Assembly: GCA_004553545.1 (NCBI GenBank)
Contig: SFLD01000002.1
Location: 62,001-126,000 of the forward strand
DNA length: 64,000 bases
Direction of reading: 5' to 3'
DNA from: Clostridiales bacterium
Lineage (GTDB): Bacteria > Bacillota > Clostridia > Oscillospirales > Oscillospiraceae
Part shown: in pieces, positions 47,484 through 56,321 of the stretch
Position numbering within the stretch: the stretch's first letter is position 1
How the letters are laid out: every line of letters begins with the position of its first letter
Translations under genes and position numbers: made by a program
The notes under the pieces: generated by a model
What the model was told of the DNA's origin: nothing
What the model saw: only the letters and a program-made list of their open reading frames with translations
The model's database searches: none

Positions 47484-48362
47484 ATGATGATGAAACGATC
47501 CATTGCCCTGCTGAGCGGCTGTCTGATGCTGCTGCTCACCGCCTGCGGCGCCAGCACCCCCATTCCGTCGGGGGCTGAGCCCGCCCCGCTCTCCCCCAGC
47601 CCCAAGGACCAGGGCGTCCGCTATCAGGCGGAGCTGGAGGAGGTGTCCGGCGAGAGCAGGGAGGGCGACATCCTGCTGCTGAGCTACCGCTACGAGGTGC
47701 CGGTGCTCCGGGCCTATGGCGAGGATGGGGCGGAGCTCCCGGAGGCGGAACTGCCGGAGCGGGCGAAGAGCGCCCTTACCACCTTCAACGAGAATTTCAG
47801 CTACTGGCGGGACGGCCAGGACGCCCAGGAGGTGGAATCCTGGGCCCGGGAGGACTACGCCTCCATGAAGGACATCCTGCCCATCTGGACGGAGGGGCGG
47901 GGCTACTCGACAGAGTTTACCAGCGAGCTCTATGAGACGGAGGGCTTCGTCAGCGTCCGGGGGATGTACTACAGCTTCACCGGCGGAGCCCATCCCAACA
48001 CCATGTATGCGGCCTGGAACTTCGACCTGGAGAGCGGCAGCTTTGTGGAGCCCGGTTTCCTGGCGGCGGATGCCCAGGCCTTCCAGGATGCGGTGGCGGA
48101 GGAGATCATCCGCCAGGCGGACGCCGCCGCGGAGACGGAGGGCGTGGAGCCGGGGCAGTACTACTGGGAGGAGTACCGGGACATTGCCGCCAAGTGGGCG
48201 GACTATGCCGTGAACTTTGACGGAGAGGGCATGACCGTGACCTTCGCCCCCTATGAGATCGCCTGCTACGCGGCGGGAACGCAGGAATTCCGGCTGGACC
48301 GGGACTTTTTGGGACAGTACTTAAGCGCCGAGGGGCTGCGGCTCCTGGGCTATGAGGAGTGA
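47484..48362 (+). CDS. Lipoprotein with DUF4163/DUF3298-like (RsiV-type) domains
   Basis: 292 residues: a lipoprotein signal ending in LLLTACG (Cys21), a Pro/Ser linker, then a beta-rich extracytoplasmic region with FVSVRGMYYSFTGGAHPNTMYAAWNFDLESGSF, the PdaC/RsiV-like DUF4163 plus DUF3298 signature (SGGAHG-type motif). In RsiV this fold binds lysozyme; whether this protein senses anything is unknown. Three consecutive ATGs make the start ambiguous by 3-6 nt. The next gene overlaps its stop region. Confidence 0.85.
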   Translation: MMMKRSIALLSGCLMLLLTACGASTPIPSGAEPAPLSPSPKDQGVRYQAELEEVSGESREGDILLLSYRYEVPVLRAYGEDGAELPEAELPERAKSALTTFNENFSYWRDGQDAQEVESWAREDYASMKDILPIWTEGRGYSTEFTSELYETEGFVSVRGMYYSFTGGAHPNTMYAAWNFDLESGSFVEPGFLAADAQAFQDAVAEEIIRQADAAAETEGVEPGQYYWEEYRDIAAKWADYAVNFDGEGMTVTFAPYEIACYAAGTQEFRLDRDFLGQYLSAEGLRLLGYEE

Positions 48363-48367
48363 GAAGA

Positions 48368-48874
48368 ATGGATAGGGTACAGGAGGCCATCCGGGCCATG
48401 ATCGGCTGGGAGCGGGGGGAGCCCCACCGGATCCAGCACTTTCTGAAGGTCCACAGCTTCTGCCGCTATATTGGCCAGGAGGAGGGGCTGACAGGGGAGG
48501 AACTGGAGCGCCTGGAGCTGGCGGGCGTGGTGCATGACATCGGCATCCGGCCCGCGGAGGAGAAGTTCGGGAAGCACGACGGCCCTATCCAGGAGCGGGA
48601 GGGCGTGGAGCCCGCGCGGCAGCTTCTCCGGGGCATCGGCGTGGAGGAGGCGGTCGCGGAGCGCATCGCCTTTTTGGTGGGCCATCACCACACCCTCACG
48701 GGGGTGGACGGAATCGACTGGCAGATCCTGCTGGAGGCGGACTTCCTGGTGAACAGCCAGGAGAAGGCCATGTCCCTCAGCGCCATCTGCCGGGCGGAGG
48801 AGACCTTCTTCCGGACGGAGAGCGGGAGAAAGCTGCTCCACGCCCAGTACCCCGGTCTGGACGAAGCGGAATAA
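48368..48874 (+). CDS. HD-domain phosphohydrolase
   Basis: 168 residues with an HD fold: RIQHFLKVHSFCRYIGQ, LAGVVHDIGIRPAEEKFG (HD pair) and LVGHHHTLTGVDGIDWQILLEADFLVN. It resembles small predicted HD hydrolases that act on nucleotides or phosphate esters; substrate unknown. The ATG at 48368 is 8 nt after GAGGAG and only 5 bp after the lipoprotein stop, implying cotranscription. It is related in fold but not closely in sequence to the HD protein at 44042. Confidence 0.87.
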   Translation: MDRVQEAIRAMIGWERGEPHRIQHFLKVHSFCRYIGQEEGLTGEELERLELAGVVHDIGIRPAEEKFGKHDGPIQEREGVEPARQLLRGIGVEEAVAERIAFLVGHHHTLTGVDGIDWQILLEADFLVNSQEKAMSLSAICRAEETFFRTESGRKLLHAQYPGLDEAE

Positions 48875-48876
48875 CG

Positions 48877-48908
48877 GAAAGCCCGCCGGGAAGGCGGGCT
48901 TTCTTTTT
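48877..48908 (+). terminator. Terminator after the HD gene
   Basis: 11-bp stem (GAAAGCCCGCC / GGCGGGCTTTC) with GGGAA loop followed by TTTTTAG. Confidence 0.92.
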
Positions 48909-48920
48909 AGGGGTTTCGGG

Positions 48921-48970
48921 AAAATGAACGCCGGAAGGGACAGTATCCTGTCCCTTCCGGCGCTCATTTT
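48921..48970 (-). terminator. Long hairpin terminator for the flavodoxin-type gene
   Basis: A 15-bp perfect stem (CGCCGGAAGGGACAG arms, TATC loop) extended after one mismatch by AAAATGA/TCATTTT. It lies 7 bp beyond the minus-strand stop at 48977, with a T-run on that strand. Confidence 0.8.
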
Positions 48971-48976
48971 GTACAT

Positions 48977-50023
48977 TCATTCCCGGCAGAGGGTAAGGAT
49001 GCGCCGGGCGAAGGCGTCCAGGCGGGCGTCGATCCCCGGGAGGGTCAGGGCCTCGCCGGAGCGGTTGGCGGTCTCCAGCAGGCAGAAGCGGGGCGGCAGC
49101 TGGAAGCCCTTGTTCATCCCCAGGGCGCTCACCAGCTGGCTCGCCACGATGTCGCCGCCGGAGTAGCCGGAGACCACGATGGCGAAGACCGCCTTCTCCT
49201 GGAAGGAGACGCTGCGGTAGAGAGCGGTAAGGCGGTTGACGCAGGCGGAGAGATTGGCGGAGAGGGCGTCGTTGTAGTTGGGGCAGAGGAGCACCAGGGC
49301 GTCGCTTTCCCGGATGGCGGGGTAGACCTCCTGGACCATGACGCCGCCGTAGAAGCAGCCGCCCTTCTCACCGAAGTGGAGGCAGGTGGTGTAGGGGCAG
49401 CCGGCGCAGTCCTCGAGAGTGCCGTTCCGGAGGCCGATGAGCTGGACGTCGCAGCGGTCATGGAGGCGGCGTTCCGTCTCCTCCCAGAGGGCCAGGGTGT
49501 TGGAGGTGGCCCGGGTGGAGGCGTGGAGGACGGTGAGCCTCGGCCGCGCTGCCTGGGGGGGCGCGTAGGAGAGGAGACGCCGGGCGGTATCCCGGATGGC
49601 CAGGGCGTAGGCCTCCTCCAGGGAGCAGGCGGCGTTGGCGGCCTGGACGTTGAAGTTCCGCAGGTCGCCGATGGCCTCCACCAGGGGACGGCCCAGCAGG
49701 GCGCAGCCGGAGAGGTTCATGGCCAGGGCCAGCTCCCGGCCCACGGACTTCGTGTAGAGCTCGCCGGGGCCGTCGATGACGAGACCGCCCACGCAGCCCT
49801 CCAGCGCCGCAGGGTCCCGGCGGAGGGCGGAGAGCAGGGGGAAGAGCTCCGGGCAGAGACCGTCCGGCGGCAGGGAGAAGGCGGGCAGCAGCCGCATGCC
49901 GGGGCGCAGCTCCGCCGGGGAGGCGATGGTGCGGCAGGGGAGGCCCGCAAGGCCCGCGTCCAGCACCCGCTGCAGGCGGGGAGAGCGGGCGGAGGGGGGC
50001 GAATAGAGGGTCAGTTCCGGCAT
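48977..50023 (-). CDS. Flavodoxin/NADPH-FMN-reductase-like protein with extra N-terminal domain
   Basis: 348 residues. The C-terminal half (about 160-348) looks like an FMN-binding flavodoxin-type reductase: RLTVLHASTRATSNTLALWEETERRL, a cysteine segment CAGCPYTTCLHFGEKGGCFYGG typical of iron-sulfur flavoproteins, then ESDALVLLCPNYNDALSANL and VSGYSGGDIVASQL. The N-terminal half is not recognised but includes GGLVIDGPGELYTKSVGRELALAMNLSGC. It probably transfers electrons; partners unknown. Monocistronic, with hairpin terminator. Confidence 0.82.
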   Translation of the reverse strand: MPELTLYSPPSARSPRLQRVLDAGLAGLPCRTIASPAELRPGMRLLPAFSLPPDGLCPELFPLLSALRRDPAALEGCVGGLVIDGPGELYTKSVGRELALAMNLSGCALLGRPLVEAIGDLRNFNVQAANAACSLEEAYALAIRDTARRLLSYAPPQAARPRLTVLHASTRATSNTLALWEETERRLHDRCDVQLIGLRNGTLEDCAGCPYTTCLHFGEKGGCFYGGVMVQEVYPAIRESDALVLLCPNYNDALSANLSACVNRLTALYRSVSFQEKAVFAIVVSGYSGGDIVASQLVSALGMNKGFQLPPRFCLLETANRSGEALTLPGIDARLDAFARRILTLCRE

Positions 50024-50050
50024 GGGGACCTCCTTTCCGGGGGATCGTGG

Positions 50051-50085
50051 AGAATGGACAATTGAGAATGGACAATTGACAATTG
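50051..50085. repeat. Tandem AGAATGGACAATTG repeat
   Basis: The 14-bp unit AGAATGGACAATTG occurs at 50051-50064 and 50065-50078, followed by a partial ACAATTG. A related stretch with GAGAATGGATAATGGAGAATG is at about 63836-63856. Such AT-rich minisatellites are common in gaps of gut Clostridia genomes. Confidence 0.75.
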
Positions 50086-50096
50086 CGCTGGCGGGG

Positions 50097-51335
50097 TCAC
50101 GGGATGGCGCGGAGGTGGGACTCGGCAGCTTGGAGGCGTTTCAGGAGCTGGGGCGGCAGGGGGAGGGCCTCCGTCTCGGGGCCCAGGGGGGTCAGGCGGC
50201 TGCGGCAGCCGAAGAAGACGTCCCCCAGGGGCAGGGAGGCGCAGTGCCACTCCCCCCGGAGCAGCAGCAAAAGCTGCATGGCGCCGGAGGACACCGCCGG
50301 GGCCACGAAGGGCTTGAAGCCCAGCTCCCGGATGCGGAGGTTGGCGGAGAGGACCTCCGCCGTCAGGGCCTGGGAGAGGGCGTCGTCGTAGTGGACGATG
50401 GAGTTGGCCAGGACCAGGCCCTGGCCGTGGGGGCCGAAGCTGCGGCCTTCCGTCAGGAAGGAGGCGTAGCGGGGGTCGCGCTTGGCAAAGTACGCCGCCC
50501 GGGCGTTCATCACGCCGAGACCCAGGCCCCGGATCTGCTCGGGGAGGAGGCCCTGGTGGTCCAGGTTTCCGGCCTCGTCCCGGTTGGAGGCAAGGTACGC
50601 CGCCCGGCAGAGGGGGTCCACCGGGTCGCTCATCACCAGGAAGAGGCCCCGGAACCTTCGCTCCCGGGCCAGGCGGGCATAGTGCTCCGCCAGGGGACGG
50701 TTAGCGGCCAGCTGGGCCATGCGCACGTCGCCCCCCGCTCCCACCGGAGGGACGGCCTTGGCGGCGGCAAAGAGGAAGACATCGCAGTCGAAGAGATGGT
50801 CCAGGTCCACAGGCTCCACCTCCGGGAGGGCGCCGTAGTCCCAGGGCCAGGCGATCTGGCCCATCTCGGCGCACCAGCGCGCCACGGCGGCCTGGTTGAC
50901 GTCGCAGATGCCGACGCTGTCGATGACATCGCCGCCCAGGAGCTTCAGGGCCGTGAGAAGGGTGCCGCCCACGTCTCCCACCGCCAGGAGGTGGAGGCGC
51001 TTCTTTCCCCCGGAGAGGGGCTGGAAGCGGAGGGCGTCCTCCCAGCGGGGATGGGCCAGGTCCACGGCCTGGAGAGTCCGGTTTTGGACGCGGTCCAGGA
51101 GGGGCTGGGGCAGGTCCGGGATCTCTCCCAGGGAATCCGGGGCAAGGAAGCGGACGTCCTCCGTCTCCGCGAAGAGCTGCCGGGGGTCCGAGGGGCAGAA
51201 GACGGCCCGGGCCCCGCCCCGGCGCAGGAGGAAGCGCTCCGGGCAGTCCGCCCCCAGGGGGAGGCGGGGCAGGGGTAGGTCCGGGATGGCCGAGAGGGCG
51301 GGAGCCCCGGCGGCCTGGTAGCAGTAGAGTTCCAT
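50097..51335 (-). CDS. Lactate/malate dehydrogenase-like NAD(P)-binding protein
   Basis: 412 residues. A Rossmann core starts around residue 115 (RLHLLAVGDVGGTLLTALKLLGG, then DSVGICDVNQ), followed by CDVFLFAAAKAVPP and FLVMSDPVDPLCRAAY, matching the order of lactate/malate dehydrogenase motifs (GxGxxG, Asp for NAD ribose, SNPVD-type). The N-terminal 110 residues are extra and unrecognised. The catalytic Arg/His set of true LDH is not clear, so substrate is uncertain. It begins 12 bp after the giant HD-nucleotidyltransferase gene, in the same operon. Confidence 0.75.
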   Translation of the reverse strand: MELYCYQAAGAPALSAIPDLPLPRLPLGADCPERFLLRRGGARAVFCPSDPRQLFAETEDVRFLAPDSLGEIPDLPQPLLDRVQNRTLQAVDLAHPRWEDALRFQPLSGGKKRLHLLAVGDVGGTLLTALKLLGGDVIDSVGICDVNQAAVARWCAEMGQIAWPWDYGALPEVEPVDLDHLFDCDVFLFAAAKAVPPVGAGGDVRMAQLAANRPLAEHYARLARERRFRGLFLVMSDPVDPLCRAAYLASNRDEAGNLDHQGLLPEQIRGLGLGVMNARAAYFAKRDPRYASFLTEGRSFGPHGQGLVLANSIVHYDDALSQALTAEVLSANLRIRELGFKPFVAPAVSSGAMQLLLLLRGEWHCASLPLGDVFFGCRSRLTPLGPETEALPLPPQLLKRLQAAESHLRAIP

Positions 51336-51347
51336 GATGGTCTCCTT

Positions 51348-54300
51348 TTATTCCATGGCGTCCCGCATCCGGAGGAGCTGTTCCAGGTCGGCCTGGACGC
51401 ACTCGGAGGCGGGGAGGTTGGGGTCATAGCGCAGGCTCCGCCCCTTGTCCGGGGAGAGGGGCAGCACCACGGCCTCCCCCAGGCGGGAGAGGGTGAGGCT
51501 CCGGGCAAAGCGCTCCCGGTAGACCTTCTCCAGGGCGGTGAGGATGTCCCGGCTGTTCTCCAGACAGGCTTTGGAGAAGCGGTACACCGCGTCGTGGCGG
51601 CAGTCCCGGCAGAAACGGGGCATGGCGTAGGGCAGGATCAGGTTCACCGCCGCCGTGAGGCCGGGAACGGAGGGCTCCGCCCCCTCCACGGCGTCGCCGC
51701 CGATGAAGGGGTACATGGTGGACTCCACGAACCAGGCGTGGAGGTTGGGCACGGAGTAGACGCCCTCGGCGGGGAAGCCCAGGTCCGCCATCAGGTCCCG
51801 GCCCCGGTTGCTGATGACGCCCACCAGGACCCGGTCGATGGGCAGCTGGTACTGCCGGAGGAGGGGGGCGAGAAAACGCATCCGGCTGCCGGAGTGGAGG
51901 AGGTCATCCACCAGGATGGCGTCCCGGCGGAAGGAGCGGATCATGCGGATCTGGCTCTCCAGCGGGGCGTAGCCGGGGTAGGCGCCGATGGTGAAGGACC
52001 GGAGGTCCGGAGCGAAGACCTTGTCCGTGTGGAGGGTCTTGGTGACGGTGTTGGGGATGACGTTGCCCCGGAGGATCTTGCCGAAGGGGACGCACATCTT
52101 GGGGCCCAGGACCCGGGGCACCGTGGGGGTCTCCGGCACGCCGTTGCACTGGGCGATGCGGCGGGAGAGGCGGTGGTAGATGAGCTCCGCGTCCAGGGAG
52201 AGGATGAGGGTGCCGGGATACATGGCGGCGATGGCCGACTGGAAGCGGAGGTGGGCGGCGCGGACGGCGGCAAGGACCGAGGGGTCCGAGGCGAAGGGCT
52301 CTTTCAGCGTGGTGGCGATGTTGCGGATGAGGGCCACCGGGGAGCGCATGTCCACGAGGTACGGACCGTCCGCCTCAGACTCCTCCAGGGGGAGGAAGCC
52401 GCTGCGGCGGAGGAGGTCCCGGCGCTCCGGCGCGGTCAGGAAGGCGGAAGAGACCAGGGCGCAGCCGCACTCGGCCCGCAGGGCCTGGGCCAGGGCCTCC
52501 GTGAGAAGGGCCTGGGGCAGGTCTCCCTCCTCCCGGAGGCAGACCATGCCGGAGAGCAGGCGGATGCGACCGGCGGCCCGGCGGCGGACGGCGTCCGCCG
52601 CGTCGGCGCTGCCCAGCACGCCGTAGAGTTGGGCGGAGCCCACGTCCCGCATGCTGAGGGCGCCCAGCAGCGTCCCGCCCCGGCGGAGGAGCAGGAGGGT
52701 GTCCTCCTCCCCCAGGGGCAGGGACGCGCCCTGGGAGGCGGCGAACTCCTCCGCCTCCACCCGGAGGGCGTCGTCCGGCCGGGGGATGCAGCGGAACTCC
52801 AGGTCCCCGGCCAGGAGGATGCGCTTATACTGGGGCTCCCGGAGATAGAGGCCGTTGCGGTAGATGAGGTCCTGGACCTTGGGGTCGATGAGGTTGGAGA
52901 TGTCCCGGCCCAGGTCGATGTTGTCCCGGATGCGGGAGGAGCTGATGTCCTCCAGATGGGTGGGGAGCTGCAGCTCCAGGACCTTGCCCCGGATGCGGGA
53001 GAGGTCGGCGTCGATGGCCTGGCCGTCGGCGTCGCTCTGGCGGCGGAAGACGATGTGGTTCATCTCCTGAACGCAGCCGGGGGAGGGGGGCAGGCGGTAG
53101 GAAGAGGCGTTGGCCACCACGTCGCTGCCCACGGCGAGATAGAGCTCCCGCCCGGCAAAGCAGCAGCGCAGGGCCTGGAGATCGTCTGGGTTGGAGAGGT
53201 TCACCGGGAAGTCGTGGGGGAAGAGGTAGACATCGAACTCGTCCGCCACGGACATGCTGGCCAGCTGCCGCCGCACCAGGGAGGGCTGGGTCTTCTTGCT
53301 CCAGGAGAACTCGTCGATGGCGAGATAGACCTCGAAGCCCCGGTCCCGGATGTCCTGCACGATGCCCTTGTGGGAGAGGGAGAAGGGGTCGAAGGTGCCG
53401 GGGAAGAAGGCCACCTTCTCCGGCAGGCGGAAGAGGAAGGGGCCGCACTCGATCTTATGGAGGACGATGAAGCGGTAGATCCGGGAGAGGGCCGCGGCGG
53501 TGTGGAAGAAGGTGAGCTCCGTGCCGGGGCGGTCCTGGATGAGGCAGAGAATCTTCTTGGCGGTGAGGGTGAAGAGCTCCGTCTTCTCCTCCAGCGTCAG
53601 GAGCTCCGAGGCGAAGAGACCGTCGCCGAAGATCCGCAGGGACTCCCGGCGCTCGCTCTCCCGGTAGGAGGCAAGGCCCGTGAGGAGGAGGCCCGTCAGG
53701 TGGCGGCGGCGGGCGTCCAGGGCGGCGGCAGACTCGGAGAAGCGGCCCTTCCGGGCGCTGTAGTGGGCCAGCAGGGAGCCGATGGTGGTGAGGGCGGCGT
53801 CGGCCACGTTCTCGTTGGGGGAGGAGAGGAGCCCCTCCATCTGGGCCACCACCTCGTCCAGCTCCCGGGGGGAGAGCCAGAGGGCGAACTGGCCCAGATA
53901 CTCCGGGATATACTTGGAGATCTCGCTCTGGCCGGATTCCAGGGCCTTGGAGAGCTCCACCGCGATCTCGTTGCGGCGGTCCCGGCTGAGGGAGGGAGCC
54001 ATGGCCAGGAGGGATTCCCCCGCCATGCGGCGGACCACCACGTTCTCGCTGACCTTGATGAGGTTGGAGAAGTGGGTGGCGATGTGGAGGAGGTTCTGGC
54101 CCTCCGTCCGCTCCGCCTGATAGAGAAGATACTCCACGCCGATGGCCTTCAGCACCCAATGGGTGGCGGTCTTCAGGTTGTCCAGAAAGACGCTGCTGAC
54201 GGCCTCGGGATCGTCCAGCAGGCGCTCCAGGCTCTCCGTGGGGAGGCCCAGCTGCCGGCGGAGCCGCAGGGCGGCGAAGCGCAGGGGGGTGCTGCCGCCC

Positions 54301-56141
54301 CAGAAGTCCGCCGCGGCCTGGGCGATGCGGCCCCGGACCGGGGAATCGGCGGGAAGGATGGCCAGCAGGTGGTCAAAGAGCCGGGCGGCGGCGGCCTGCT
54401 CCGGCTCCGCGCCGTGCCGGAGCCAGTAGGCGGCAAAGCCCGTCAGCACGGCGGCGTCCGCCTCCGTGCAGCGGCCGGCGGGAAGGCTCACCACGGCGTC
54501 CAGCAGGGCGAAGGCGGTCTCGGCGTCCAGGTCGGCGGGATGGCGGCAGCGGCGGAGGAGCTCCCCCACGAAGCGGGGGGCGGCGGCGTCCGAGCAGTGG
54601 GCCAGCAGGGACTCCGCCACCAGCTTTGCCGTGTAGCGGACGGTGCTGGTCTGCTTGGGGGTCAGGCGGCGGTCCGGCTGGATGAGCTTTGTGACCAGCT
54701 CCGCCCAAAGGAGATAGGGCCGGTCCTCCCCGGGGTCCGAGGGGGCGTCCTGGGGGTGCTCTTTGCGGTAGCCGGTGCGGAAATCCGCCAGGATCCGGCC
54801 CATCAGCACCGCCGCCTGGCGGCGGATGTCGCCGTCCGGATAGACCAGGAGCTCATAGAGAAAGTCCAGGGTCTGCTCCTTCTGGTGGTCCGTGAGGTAG
54901 GTGAAATACTCCTCAAAGGCGGAGATGTAGGCCCGGATCTGGGCCCAGTGCTTCTGGCTGCGGGCGGATTCCAGCATGCTGGCGAAGAGATGGTCGTGGC
55001 CGAAGCGGTGCATCAGGCGGATGTTGTGGTCCACCGCCGTCCGCCGCAGGCCCACCACCACCTCGTCCGGGGAGAGGAGGGCGGCATCCTTCCGCTCTGG
55101 CGGGGGAAGGCGCAGGTGGCGCAGGGTGGTGTCCACCCCGAAGGCGATGAGGTACTCCTCAAAATCCCGGAGCTTGGCGTAGACGAAGCGGTAGCGCAGG
55201 CGCTTGGCCTCGTCCACATTGTCCAGCTTCGAGAGGATCACGTCGAAGGAGTCCTTCAGGGAGAAGATCTCCGTGATCTCGCCGCCGTGCTCATCCCGGG
55301 ACTGCTTCACCCGGAAGTCCGAGTACACCAGGATCAGCGACTCCGCCGAGAGGTTCTCGATCTCCAGGTCCCAGACGGAGTGGTTGGCCGCGATGTGGCC
55401 CATGGCGGAGAGGCCCTGCCGGGCGAACCACTGGTCCGTGTAGTGATAGTGGAGGTAAGGCACCCGCTCCCCGGCCCGGCAGCCGAACTTGCCGATGTCG
55501 TGGCCCGCGGCGGCAGCGCTCATGAGGGCGAGATCCACGAGCCCCCCGCCCTGGGCGAAGGCCCGGGCCGTCCGCATGGCCACGTGGTGGACCCCCGCAA
55601 TGTGCTCCAGCGTCCGGTAAGGGGTGACCTCCTGCCCCAGGCGCAGCAGCTCGTAGACGTACTCCCCCTGCCAGCGGGAGAGGAAGCGGCGGTATTCCTC
55701 CGCCAGGAAGCTGCCGGCAAGCTCCTCCTCCGTGCAGAAGGCAAAGTCCAGCCGGGGGTCGAAGGACAGGCGGCGCTCCTCCCGCAGCAGGACCTGCAGG
55801 ACCTGCAGCAGGCAGAGGCAGCCCTGCCGGACGGGCAGGGGCTGCGCCTCCGCCCCATCGGGGTAGAGGATGCCCACGGCGCAGCGGTAGGCGGCGGAGA
55901 GCCAGCCCTCCTCCGGCTCCGGGGCGAGGGCGTCCAGCAGGGGGCGGCAGAGGTCCCGGACCTCGCCGCAGGAGAAGCGGCGGGCGGCGGGGAGCCGGGC
56001 CTCCAGCTCCCGGGGCCAGTCCACGGTCTCCAGCAGGGCCAGGGCCCCCTCCCGGGAAAGCTCCGTCCGGGCCAGGAATTCCGGCGCGGTGAAGGCGCGG
56101 GTCAGGGCCCCCAGGGCCCGGGCAGCGGATCGTTTCGCCAT
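51348..56141 (-). CDS. 1,597-residue HD / helical repeat / NadD-like / phosphoribosyltransferase-like fusion protein
   Basis: The domains, in order: an N-terminal helical part; an HD hydrolase (about 180-390; HHVAMRT, GHDIGKFG at 213-220, HYHYTDQWF); helical HEAT/ARM-like repeats (about 400-890); a nucleotidyltransferase of NadD type (about 909-1095; FPGTFDPFSLSHKG with SLSH in place of HxGH, and ISSSRIRDN at 1066); a GNAT-like stretch (about 1108-1265); and a phosphoribosyltransferase-like domain (about 1290-1500) with PRPP-loop AILVDDLLHSGSR (1408-1420). The C-terminal DCRHDAVYRFSKAC has paired cysteines. Similar giant proteins occur in Oscillospiraceae with only partial annotation. A pyridine-nucleotide or related salvage/signalling role is inferred. 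ATG 56141 follows GGGAGGA. Confidence 0.85.
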   Translation of the reverse strand: MAKRSAARALGALTRAFTAPEFLARTELSREGALALLETVDWPRELEARLPAARRFSCGEVRDLCRPLLDALAPEPEEGWLSAAYRCAVGILYPDGAEAQPLPVRQGCLCLLQVLQVLLREERRLSFDPRLDFAFCTEEELAGSFLAEEYRRFLSRWQGEYVYELLRLGQEVTPYRTLEHIAGVHHVAMRTARAFAQGGGLVDLALMSAAAAGHDIGKFGCRAGERVPYLHYHYTDQWFARQGLSAMGHIAANHSVWDLEIENLSAESLILVYSDFRVKQSRDEHGGEITEIFSLKDSFDVILSKLDNVDEAKRLRYRFVYAKLRDFEEYLIAFGVDTTLRHLRLPPPERKDAALLSPDEVVVGLRRTAVDHNIRLMHRFGHDHLFASMLESARSQKHWAQIRAYISAFEEYFTYLTDHQKEQTLDFLYELLVYPDGDIRRQAAVLMGRILADFRTGYRKEHPQDAPSDPGEDRPYLLWAELVTKLIQPDRRLTPKQTSTVRYTAKLVAESLLAHCSDAAAPRFVGELLRRCRHPADLDAETAFALLDAVVSLPAGRCTEADAAVLTGFAAYWLRHGAEPEQAAAARLFDHLLAILPADSPVRGRIAQAAADFWGGSTPLRFAALRLRRQLGLPTESLERLLDDPEAVSSVFLDNLKTATHWVLKAIGVEYLLYQAERTEGQNLLHIATHFSNLIKVSENVVVRRMAGESLLAMAPSLSRDRRNEIAVELSKALESGQSEISKYIPEYLGQFALWLSPRELDEVVAQMEGLLSSPNENVADAALTTIGSLLAHYSARKGRFSESAAALDARRRHLTGLLLTGLASYRESERRESLRIFGDGLFASELLTLEEKTELFTLTAKKILCLIQDRPGTELTFFHTAAALSRIYRFIVLHKIECGPFLFRLPEKVAFFPGTFDPFSLSHKGIVQDIRDRGFEVYLAIDEFSWSKKTQPSLVRRQLASMSVADEFDVYLFPHDFPVNLSNPDDLQALRCCFAGRELYLAVGSDVVANASSYRLPPSPGCVQEMNHIVFRRQSDADGQAIDADLSRIRGKVLELQLPTHLEDISSSRIRDNIDLGRDISNLIDPKVQDLIYRNGLYLREPQYKRILLAGDLEFRCIPRPDDALRVEAEEFAASQGASLPLGEEDTLLLLRRGGTLLGALSMRDVGSAQLYGVLGSADAADAVRRRAAGRIRLLSGMVCLREEGDLPQALLTEALAQALRAECGCALVSSAFLTAPERRDLLRRSGFLPLEESEADGPYLVDMRSPVALIRNIATTLKEPFASDPSVLAAVRAAHLRFQSAIAAMYPGTLILSLDAELIYHRLSRRIAQCNGVPETPTVPRVLGPKMCVPFGKILRGNVIPNTVTKTLHTDKVFAPDLRSFTIGAYPGYAPLESQIRMIRSFRRDAILVDDLLHSGSRMRFLAPLLRQYQLPIDRVLVGVISNRGRDLMADLGFPAEGVYSVPNLHAWFVESTMYPFIGGDAVEGAEPSVPGLTAAVNLILPYAMPRFCRDCRHDAVYRFSKACLENSRDILTALEKVYRERFARSLTLSRLGEAVVLPLSPDKGRSLRYDPNLPASECVQADLEQLLRMRDAME

Positions 56142-56195
56142 AGCGTGTCCTCCCTCACCGGGGACAGGCCCCGGATGGTTTTTCCGTCTCTTCCC

Positions 56196-56204
56196 ATGAT
56201 AGCA
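56196..56204 (-). promoter_or_regulatory. Extended -10 promoter of the giant fusion gene
   Basis: Minus strand TGC-TATCAT (-10 at 56196-56201), 55 bp before the start codon; no clear -35. It would drive the fusion gene and the LDH-like gene after it. Confidence 0.5.
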
Positions 56205-56286
56205 CATCTCCCCCCGGGCGGAAAGCCGCCGGCGGGGAAAATGGGGAAAAATCCCGCCGAAGGGGCGGGGAAAGTGCCGAAAGCTC

Positions 56287-56315
56287 TTGCAACCGCCTCC
56301 GGCAGGTGGTATACT
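56287..56315 (+). promoter_or_regulatory. Strong promoter of a candidate noncoding RNA
   Basis: -35 TTGCAA (56287-56292), 17-bp spacer, -10 TATACT (56310-56315). It is divergent from the giant gene; no coding start follows for 300 bp, but a foldable RNA does. Confidence 0.75.
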
Positions 56316-56321
56316 GGATAT

